A DNA stretch of 5,846 bases from Phycisphaerales bacterium. Its GTDB lineage: Bacteria; Planctomycetota; Phycisphaerae; UBA1845. The notes under the pieces are model-generated. The model was not told the origin of the DNA. It saw nothing but the letters and a program-made list of their open reading frames with translations, and did no database searches. Below are positions 1 to 5,407 of this stretch, piece by piece. Position 1 is the first letter of the stretch. Each line of letters opens with the position of its first letter. The translations under genes were made by a program, and so were the position numbers. The stretch covers positions 1 through 5,846 of the forward strand of contig JAUWNF010000238.1 in NCBI GenBank assembly GCA_030612785.1, in the 5' to 3' direction.

Positions 1-6
1 ACTCAA

Positions 7-16
7 GGGGGGGGGG
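7..16. repeat. Run of ten G residues
   Basis: Ten consecutive G bases lie just upstream of the first open frame. Tracts of this length slip during replication and sequencing, so the exact length is uncertain. It is outside any coding frame that I can support. It could be a variable tract in the leader of the downstream gene or a sequencing artefact near a contig edge. Confidence 0.8.
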
Positions 17-76
17 ACGCACCCTGTTGAAGTGTGAACCTTGGCCCAGAACCCAAACGGGGATACCCTTCCTGCG

Positions 77-2146
77 ATGCAAACGTTCGATTTCTTCGCG
101 CCCCGCGCGGATTTTTGGGTTGCGGCCGAAGGCCGCGCCAAGTCTCTGCGTTCTATCTCCTCCTCGGCCCGCGCTTCTGCGTTCACCGGCCATCCGAACT
201 CAATTAGCCCCGTAGGTCGGGCCCACCAGCCCGACACAGCTCCCTATCGATTCGCCAGAACGATACTGCTACTGCTAGCCGTTGGCGCGGCGATGCTCCT
301 CCCCGCTTGTGGGGCCAACCCGACAGGCAGTGGAGCTACGACCCCGATCGACAACGGGACCGACAACGGCGACGCGACACCCGCGCCACCGTCAAACGAG
401 AACAACAATACCGACGCCCAAACCGAACCAGCGACGACCTACACCCTGACCATCTCGGTGACGGGGCAAGGCACAACCACCCCCCCACCGGGAACCGTGG
501 TGCGAAGTGCCGAGGAGCGCATCGCCCTGACGGCCGCTCCGGCAAACGGGTGGCAGTTCGTGGGATGGAGCGGCGACGTCTCCGACACATGCTCCGCCAT
601 CAGCATTCTAATGGATCAGGACCAGTCGGTGACCGCCACCTTCCAGCCGCTCGAGGCCGGCGGTCTGCCGCGCTTTTACTTGCCCTGGGCACCGGGCGAA
701 ACGCGGACGATCGGGCAGGCCAACAACGGCCCGCACACCCACCAGGGACGCTTCGCCTGGGACATCGCCATGTCCATCGGCACACCACTGCTGGCGGTCG
801 GCTCCGGCAGAATAATCCGGGCGGAGGACCAATATCCCGACAACCCCGCAGGCTTCCCGGACGACCCCGAAACGCCGTCCAACGCGGTGTGGATCGACCA
901 CGGCGACGGATTGCAGGCGGTGTATGCCCATCTAACGCCGGGGGGTGCCAAGGTGGTTGCCGGACAACTCGTCGCCGCCGGTCAAGTGATCGGTCTGAGC
1001 GGCAACAGTGGCTATTCGAGCGGGCCTCATCTGCACTACGAGGTGCTCGACGTTGCCGGGCAGAGCACCCCCACCGGATTCATCGAAGTGGTGGGTAATA
1101 ACGGTGTCGCCGAGGAGGGTGACGTGCTCAGCTCCCAGAACGAGTTGGACACCGATTCCGTCGAGTATTTCGTGGATTCATCGCTGCCTGCCGACGCCTT
1201 CGCAATCAACGGCATCGAACTATTCGAGCCCACACCGCCGGCGTTCTATTACACTACCGACGTTGAGTACACCGTCAGCGGGCGGGTATCCGGCGGGGAC
1301 GAATACGTGTGCCTCAGCCTGGTCGATCCTGACACGGGCGCCACGGTCTGTTGCCAGGAGAACCTGACGCAGACCGACGTGAACGGAGATTTCGACATCA
1401 CCTTCACCATTCCGGGTTCGTTGACCGGCCATTTCGCCATGGGCGTGATCTCCGGCAGCGGCGGGGTGAGCGGAATGGCCCCGGTTCGCGTGCTGGTCGT
1501 GCCGCCGTCGTCGGACAACCGTTCGCCGGTGGCCGCAATTGCCGAGCCCAACGGGTACACGATCGACTTCGGCGAAAGCGGGGTGCTCAACGGCACGCCC
1601 TCGTCGGATCCGGACGGCGACGCCCTGACCTATCAATGGTCCCAGTCCTCGGGGCCGCCCGCGACCATCGCCGATCCAACTGCCCCGACCACGTCCTTCA
1701 CCTTGAACTTCGGAGAGGGGATCACGCGGGTTGCGTTTCAGTTGGTGGTCTTCGACGGCGAAGACTATTCCCTGCCCGCCCTGGTGGAGTACGAGATGGA
1801 CGACACCTTCGCGGTGAGCGCGGTCGGTCTGTCGCAAGCGGAGTGCGCCGGGCTGGAGGAATGCCAGGCCGTTGATACCCGATCCATCGCGTTAGGCGTG
1901 GGTGAGATGCAGTTTTGGCTGGACCTCGTGAACGTCTCCCCCGGGGACACGTCCTCTGTCGAAGTCCTCGATGCCTCGGGGGTGACCGTGCTGACCGGCG
2001 AGCGCGTGCACGAGGAGCCCGCGGGATCAATCTTCTTGCGCTTCAGTTGGACGTTCACTGACCAACCCGGCACGCCCGGGTCGTGGGCGGCGGTTTACCG
2101 ACGCAACGGCGTGGTCGAGACAACCGTGGACTTCACCGCGTTTTAG
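77..2146 (+). CDS. Exported multidomain M23 (LytM-like) metallopeptidase, probable lipoprotein
   Basis: This is a probable zinc endopeptidase acting outside the cytoplasmic membrane, by family on peptidoglycan cross-links or on other glycine-rich peptides. Numbering is from ATG 77 (689 residues). A hydrophobic segment ends in LLPAC, giving a lipobox with Cys78. A Thr/Asn/Asp-rich linker follows. Residues about 122-190 form an InlB-type 'bacterial repeat' (GWSGD … VTATF). The M23 domain spans about 195-330, with His220/His222 and Asp229 (HTHQGRFAWD), YAHL with His285, and the HLH pair His318/His320. Beta-sandwich modules follow: Ig-like (about 380-475), PKD/K319-like (about 482-574, with SDPDGDALTYQW), and an unassigned beta-rich tail. 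The start is uncertain. TTG 41 is the first possible start after the in-frame stop at 35-37, and ATG 77 is the only upstream in-frame ATG. Either gives an abnormally long arm before the signal peptide, and neither has a good Shine-Dalgarno. The domain call is firm. The substrate is inferred. Confidence 0.88.
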   Translation: MQTFDFFAPRADFWVAAEGRAKSLRSISSSARASAFTGHPNSISPVGRAHQPDTAPYRFARTILLLLAVGAAMLLPACGANPTGSGATTPIDNGTDNGDATPAPPSNENNNTDAQTEPATTYTLTISVTGQGTTTPPPGTVVRSAEERIALTAAPANGWQFVGWSGDVSDTCSAISILMDQDQSVTATFQPLEAGGLPRFYLPWAPGETRTIGQANNGPHTHQGRFAWDIAMSIGTPLLAVGSGRIIRAEDQYPDNPAGFPDDPETPSNAVWIDHGDGLQAVYAHLTPGGAKVVAGQLVAAGQVIGLSGNSGYSSGPHLHYEVLDVAGQSTPTGFIEVVGNNGVAEEGDVLSSQNELDTDSVEYFVDSSLPADAFAINGIELFEPTPPAFYYTTDVEYTVSGRVSGGDEYVCLSLVDPDTGATVCCQENLTQTDVNGDFDITFTIPGSLTGHFAMGVISGSGGVSGMAPVRVLVVPPSSDNRSPVAAIAEPNGYTIDFGESGVLNGTPSSDPDGDALTYQWSQSSGPPATIADPTAPTTSFTLNFGEGITRVAFQLVVFDGEDYSLPALVEYEMDDTFAVSAVGLSQAECAGLEECQAVDTRSIALGVGEMQFWLDLVNVSPGDTSSVEVLDASGVTVLTGERVHEEPAGSIFLRFSWTFTDQPGTPGSWAAVYRRNGVVETTVDFTAF
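122..136. repeat. Perfect inverted repeat GCGGCC-GAA-GGCCGC
   Basis: Six perfectly paired G/C bases on each side of a three-base GAA loop form a compact hairpin. It lies in the low-complexity stretch before the M23 gene's signal peptide. No T-run follows on the plus strand, so a terminator role is not supported. Together with the duplicated TCTGCGTTC and the hairpin at 216-235, it suggests this stretch comes from dispersed intergenic repeat sequence and not from a protein-coding origin. Confidence 0.6.
145..184. repeat. Duplicated 9-mer TCTGCGTTC, 31 bases apart
   Basis: TCTGCGTTC occurs at 145-153 and again at 176-184. The first copy sits in TCTCTGCGTTCT, which resembles the 'ctctgcgttctctgcgtc' type of dispersed intergenic repeat seen in many environmental bacterial genomes. 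That family resemblance is from memory. What the sequence itself shows is only the two copies. The predicted protein over this stretch is Ser/Arg/Ala-rich and resembles translated repeat. Confidence 0.45.
216..235. repeat. Inverted repeat GTCGGGC-CCACCA-GCCCGAC
   Basis: A perfect 7-base stem (216-222 with 229-235) surrounds a six-base CCACCA loop, inside the context GTAGGTCGGGC…GCCCGACA. I associate this motif with short intergenic palindromes dispersed through planctomycete genomes; that is from memory and not shown here. It lies about 30 bases before the hydrophobic part of the M23 lipoprotein signal. That is where a start codon and ribosome-binding site would normally be expected. Confidence 0.6.
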
Positions 2147-2225
2147 CGCCGCGGCGGGCCACTTGCCCTATCGTGCCCCCACGGTCACAATGCCCAATCT
2201 CTGAGCGGCGAGCAGCGCCGCGGCG
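2146..2225. repeat. Two copies of the palindromic 11-mer GCGCCGCGGCG
   Basis: The same 11-mer occurs at 2146-2156, starting on the last base of the M23 stop codon, and at 2215-2225. Its inner ten bases, CGCCGCGGCG, are self-complementary. The two copies could pair with each other or each mark a small site. In GC-rich DNA such motifs also arise by chance, so a role is not established. Confidence 0.4.
2205..2221 (+). other. GC hairpin between the M23 and S9A genes
   Basis: GCGGCG (2205-2210) pairs with CGCCGC (2216-2221) across a five-base AGCAG loop. It lies 58 bases after the M23 stop and about 65 bases before the S9A start. No T-run follows, so it is at most a weak or factor-assisted terminator or an mRNA-stabilising hairpin. 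It supports treating the M23 and S9A genes as separate transcription units, but only weakly. Confidence 0.3.
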
Positions 2226-2275
2226 ACCGTTGTGCGAATAGGTCGAACTAACTCACAAGTGCAATAGGACTACTT

Positions 2276-2280
2276 AGGAG
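2276..2280 (+). promoter_or_regulatory. Shine-Dalgarno AGGAG that decides the S9A start
   Basis: AGGAG directly abuts the first in-frame ATG (2281), which leaves no spacer. It sits six bases before the second ATG (2287), a normal distance. The second ATG is therefore the likelier start, which shortens the signal peptide by only two residues. This is the only strong ribosome-binding site I can see for a gene in the window. Confidence 0.7.
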
Positions 2281-2286
2281 ATGGTC

Positions 2287-4425
2287 ATGGATTGGCTGAA
2301 CAAACTGAGCATGTTTGCAACGTCTGCTGTGCTGATGAGTGGGTGCGCGGCAAGTCCCAAGTACCCCGACCGCCCGTTGGTCTATCCCGAGGCACATAAG
2401 GTCGATCAGGTCGACAACTACCACGGCGTGGAGGTGGCGGACCCCTACCGCTGGCTGGAGGACCCCGACGCGCCCGACACGCGCGTGTGGATCGACGCCC
2501 AGAACAAGCTGACCTTCGGCTACCTGGAGGAAATCCCCGCCCGCCGACAGATCCGGGAGCGACTGACCGAGTTGTGGGACTACGAGAAATACGGCACGCC
2601 GTTCAAGCGCGGCAGTCGGCACTTTTACGCCAAGAATGACGGGCTGCAGAATCAATACGTGCTCTACGTGCTGGACTCACTCGACGGCGAGCCCAGGATG
2701 CTGCTCGATCCCAACACGTTGTCAGAAGACGGTACGGTGGCGCTCTCCGGCATGGGGATCAGCGACGACGGCAAGCTTATGGCTTACAGCCTGTCCACCG
2801 CGGGGTCCGATTGGCAGGAATGGCACGTCCGCGACGTCGATACCGGTGAGGATCTTTCCGACCACCTCAAGTGGACCAAGTTTACCGGCGCCTCCTGGAG
2901 CAAGGACGGGACGGGATTCTATTACAGCCGCTACGACGAACCCGAGGAGGGTGCCGAACTACAGGGCGTCAACCTCGACCAAAAAGTGTTCTACCATCAG
3001 CTCGGCGCGCCGCAGTCCGCGGACACGCTGGTTTATGAACGCTCCGACCATCCGAAGTGGGGCTTCCGCGCGTTCGTCACCGACGACGGGGGCTACGTCA
3101 TCATCTCCGCGTCCGAGGGCACCGAGCGCAAGAACCGCGTCTTCTACAAAGACCTCCATGCCGAAGACGCCCAGGTGGTCGAGCTGCTCGGCGATGCGGA
3201 TGCCCAGTATGATTTCATCGATAACGACGGGGCGGTGTTCTGGTTCCGCACCGACCTGGACGCCCCGCGCGGACGGGTTATCGCCATTGACACCCGCAAA
3301 TCCGAGCGGGCCAACTGGCGGGAAGTTCTTCCCGAAGCCGACGAAACCCTCCGCGGCGTCAATTTGCTTAACGATACCTTCGTGGCGGTCTACCTGAAAG
3401 ACGCCCACAGCCAAGTGAAGATGTTCGACCTGCAAGGCGCCTTCGTGCGTGAGGTGGAACTCCCCGGCCTCTGCACTGCCGGTGGTTTCGGCGGCAAGAG
3501 AGCGGACACCAAGACCTTCTACTCCTTCACCGGCTTCAGCACCCCGGGGACCATCTACCGCTACGACATGGAGACCGGCGAGAGCACGATTTTCCGCAAG
3601 CCCGCGGTGGATTTCAACCCCGACGAGTACGACACCCGGCAGGTCTTCTACAGCAGCAAGGACGGCACTCGAGTTCCCATGTTCATCATCCACAAGAAAG
3701 GGCTCAAGCTCGACGGGAACAACCCCACCTATCTCTACGGTTACGGCGGATTCAACGTGGCCATGACCCCTTATTTCTCGGTTAGCCGGCTGGTCTGGAT
3801 GGAGATGGGTGGCGTCTTCGCCATGCCCAACATCCGCGGCGGGGGAGAGTACGGCAAGGAGTGGAACGAGGCCGGTATGAAACTCAACCGGCAGAACGTG
3901 TACGACGACTTCATCGCGGCGGCCCAGTGGTTGATCGACAACAAGTACACCCGACCGGAGAAGCTGGCCACCGGCGGCGGGAGTAACGGCGGGCTGTTGG
4001 CCGCAGTCTGCATGATCCAGCGACCGGAGTTATTCGGGGCGGTTCTGCCCGCGGTGGGGGTGCTGGACATGCTCCGCTTCCACAAGTTTACCATCGGTTG
4101 GGCGTGGGTTTCCGACTACGGCTCGCCGGACGACCCCGAGGAGTTCAAAGCCCTCTACGCCTACTCGCCGCTGCATAACCTCAAGCCGGCGACGCACTAC
4201 CCGGCGGTGATGCTCACCACGGCCGACCACGACGACCGGGTGGTGCCGGCCCACAGCTTCAAGTTCGCCGCGGCGCTGCAGGCCGCCCAGGGCGGTCCCG
4301 CACCGACGCTGATTCGTATCGAGACCAAAGCCGGCCACGGTGCGGGCAAGCCGACTACCAAACGGATTGAGGAACAGGCCGACGAGTGGGCCTTTTTGGT
4401 GCGCACCTTGGGAATGAACCCCTGA
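2287..4425 (+). CDS. Prolyl oligopeptidase (family S9A), exported lipoprotein
   Basis: This serine peptidase cleaves short peptides on the carboxyl side of proline. Numbering is from ATG 2287 (712 residues; the pig enzyme has 710). A short signal peptide ends in a LMSGC lipobox (Cys20), so the mature enzyme is probably lipid-anchored outside the cytoplasmic membrane. The beta-propeller gate domain starts near residue 30 with the typical DPYRWLED sequence and runs to about 430. The alpha/beta-hydrolase domain follows with all key residues in place: Ser566 in GGGSNGG, Asp649 in ADHDDRVV, Arg651 of the same motif, and His684 in GHGAGKP. Trp607 matches the tryptophan that stacks on the substrate proline. 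The AGGAG at 2276-2280 favours this start over ATG 2281. The gene ends 24 bases before the Mut7-C gene and probably shares its transcript. Only the export is unusual. The family assignment is very secure; the natural substrate is unknown, with nutrient peptide degradation the simplest guess. Confidence 0.96.
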   Translation: MDWLNKLSMFATSAVLMSGCAASPKYPDRPLVYPEAHKVDQVDNYHGVEVADPYRWLEDPDAPDTRVWIDAQNKLTFGYLEEIPARRQIRERLTELWDYEKYGTPFKRGSRHFYAKNDGLQNQYVLYVLDSLDGEPRMLLDPNTLSEDGTVALSGMGISDDGKLMAYSLSTAGSDWQEWHVRDVDTGEDLSDHLKWTKFTGASWSKDGTGFYYSRYDEPEEGAELQGVNLDQKVFYHQLGAPQSADTLVYERSDHPKWGFRAFVTDDGGYVIISASEGTERKNRVFYKDLHAEDAQVVELLGDADAQYDFIDNDGAVFWFRTDLDAPRGRVIAIDTRKSERANWREVLPEADETLRGVNLLNDTFVAVYLKDAHSQVKMFDLQGAFVREVELPGLCTAGGFGGKRADTKTFYSFTGFSTPGTIYRYDMETGESTIFRKPAVDFNPDEYDTRQVFYSSKDGTRVPMFIIHKKGLKLDGNNPTYLYGYGGFNVAMTPYFSVSRLVWMEMGGVFAMPNIRGGGEYGKEWNEAGMKLNRQNVYDDFIAAAQWLIDNKYTRPEKLATGGGSNGGLLAAVCMIQRPELFGAVLPAVGVLDMLRFHKFTIGWAWVSDYGSPDDPEEFKALYAYSPLHNLKPATHYPAVMLTTADHDDRVVPAHSFKFAAALQAAQGGPAPTLIRIETKAGHGAGKPTTKRIEEQADEWAFLVRTLGMNP

Positions 4426-4449
4426 GACGGGGACGGCGCACGACCGCGT

Positions 4450-4944
4450 ATGAGCGACACTCCCCTGCGACTAGCTTGTGATGCCATGTGTGGTGGGTTG
4501 GCCCGGTGGCTCCGCCTGATCGGCTACGACACGTTCTACCGCGAGGGCGTCGCCGACCAGGAACTCATCGACATCGCCCGTACGCAGAACCGTGTGGTCA
4601 TCACTTCGGATGGCAAGCTGCTCGAACGTCGCCTGTTCACCACCGGCCGACTCCAGGCCGTGGATTTGCCGCGTGGCCTCAAGCTACTCGAGCAGGTTGA
4701 ATACGTTGCCCGAGCGCTGCACCTGACCGTGGGTACCGCGCGCTGCACGCGCTGCAATGGCGAACTGGTGCCGGTTTCTCGGGCTGAGGTCGGCGACGAG
4801 GTGCCCGCCCGCAGTCTCATTTGGGCCAAGAAGTTCTTTCGCTGTGCTGACTGTGGGCACGTCTTCTGGGAAGGCACGCACTGGAGGCACATAGCGGCGG
4901 TTCGCGAGCGCATCGCCAACCTCCAATGGGACGAGCCCAGGTGA
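4450..4944 (+). CDS. Mut7-C RNase domain protein with zinc ribbon
   Basis: A 164-residue cytoplasmic protein of the Mut7-C family (PF01927), a predicted RNase with a PIN-like fold named after the C-terminus of animal Mut-7 proteins. The N-terminal half has the family's 'DAM.G.LARWLRL.GYDT' opening with Asp11, then Asp36 in ADQEL and Asp54 in TSDGKLLERR, the likely metal-binding acids. The C-terminal half is a zinc ribbon with Cys99-x2-Cys102 and Cys132-x2-Cys135, followed by WEGTHW. The length is normal for stand-alone bacterial members. The gene follows the S9A gene after 24 bases and has no clear Shine-Dalgarno of its own, so translation may depend on ribosomes arriving from upstream. Nuclease activity is predicted from the fold and not demonstrated here. 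Its cellular RNA target, and any link to the peptidase, are unknown. Confidence 0.93.
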   Translation: MSDTPLRLACDAMCGGLARWLRLIGYDTFYREGVADQELIDIARTQNRVVITSDGKLLERRLFTTGRLQAVDLPRGLKLLEQVEYVARALHLTVGTARCTRCNGELVPVSRAEVGDEVPARSLIWAKKFFRCADCGHVFWEGTHWRHIAAVRERIANLQWDEPR

Positions 4945-4989
4945 GTTCGTAACGGTGGGTTTCGGGCGAGTTCGCCGGTGCTCAATCGG

Positions 4990-5016
4990 CCGGGGCAGGT
5001 TCGAAGGGCCTGCCGG
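4990..5016. terminator. Possible weak hairpin between converging genes
   Basis: GGCAGG (4994-4999) pairs with CCTGCC (5009-5014) across a nine-base loop. Two more C-G pairs (4990-4991 with 5015-5016) are possible if 4992-4993 bulge out. It lies in the 91-base gap where the plus-strand Mut7-C gene and the minus-strand zinc-ribbon gene converge, a place where a shared terminator would fit. No T-run follows on either strand, so the terminator reading is tentative. Confidence 0.25.
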
Positions 5017-5035
5017 TGAGCGGATCAGGCGGAGG

Positions 5036-5212
5036 TTATTCTGTCTGGGGTGTGCTCTGCCTGGAGTCCTTCCCCTTTTTTGGCGGTTTATCCGCAGGCA
5101 CCAGAAAGGAGGTTCCGCATTGGCTACAACGCACCTTCATACCGCGAACCCCGTCCGGGACGGTCAAGACGCTTCGGCACCGCAGATTAGGGCATAGGAT
5201 GGTAATCGCCAT
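5036..5212 (-). CDS. Small zinc-ribbon protein, MJ0042-like
   Basis: A 58-residue protein read from the minus strand. It opens MAITILCPNLRC, with metal-binding pairs Cys7-x4-Cys12 and Cys29-x2-Cys32 separated by a 'VPDGVRGMKVR' strand, then GTSFLVP. This is the pattern of MJ0042-type zinc ribbons, which in planctomycetes often stand alone or at the N-terminus of larger proteins. The tail is lysine-rich, then polar (KPPKKGKDSRQSTPQTE) and probably disordered. The frame stays open upstream to an ATG at 5323 (95 residues) and another at 5296. The extra 37 residues look unlike protein, and the family usually begins a few residues before the first Cys, so I place the start at 5212. No clear Shine-Dalgarno precedes it. 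It lies downstream of clpX on the same strand. The function is unknown; binding nucleic acid or a protein partner is a guess. Confidence 0.72.
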   Translation of the reverse strand: MAITILCPNLRCRSVLTVPDGVRGMKVRCSQCGTSFLVPADKPPKKGKDSRQSTPQTE

Positions 5213-5407
5213 GGTACACGCCGGAATCAAGCCAACTGGGGTCGACTGCTCTTTTGTCGCACCCGCATGAGGGTTATCGGCGCAGGCGACGGTCATTCTT
5301 AGGGGTATTCCAAAACACTCCATCGGCTCCGGGCACCTTCCCCGAATCGGTTACGGGGCGTTGCAGGGTGCTGAAGACGAGACGATGGCTTGGAATCTCA
5401 GACAGGA
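5213..5407. other. Gap between clpX and the zinc-ribbon gene
   Basis: These 195 bases hold no gene that I can support. A short stem, CCCCG (5340-5344) with CGGGG (5354-5358) and a nine-base loop, could follow the clpX transcript. It has only five pairs and no T-run, so I do not call a terminator. The zinc-ribbon promoter, if it has its own, should lie here, but no convincing -35/-10 pair is visible. Confidence 0.4.

Noticed and set aside
1220..1837. 205-residue minus-strand open frame opposite the M23 gene
   Set aside because: It is Arg/Gly/His-rich with no recognisable domain, and it lies antisense to a well-supported gene whose PKD-like and Ig-like modules are read on the plus strand. Long antisense frames are expected in GC-rich coding DNA.
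2226..2275. Possible promoter (TTGTGC at 2230-2235) before the S9A gene
   Set aside because: No acceptable -10 element lies about 17 bases downstream, so the match is no better than chance.
2959..3693. 244-residue minus-strand open frame opposite the prolyl oligopeptidase
   Set aside because: It mirrors the codon pattern of the S9A propeller domain and has no motif or ribosome site of its own. The plus-strand frame is unambiguous.
5105..5270. Perfect AAAGGAGG at 5105-5112 on the plus strand followed by open frames
   Set aside because: On the minus strand these bases encode the conserved GTSFLV part of the zinc ribbon. No normal start codon sits at a proper distance in a protein-like frame on the plus strand.
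5213..5323. Longer 95-residue version of the zinc-ribbon protein starting at 5323
   Set aside because: The added 37 residues lack protein-like composition, and the family normally starts just before the first Cys pair. A GGAG three bases before that ATG keeps it possible but not preferred.
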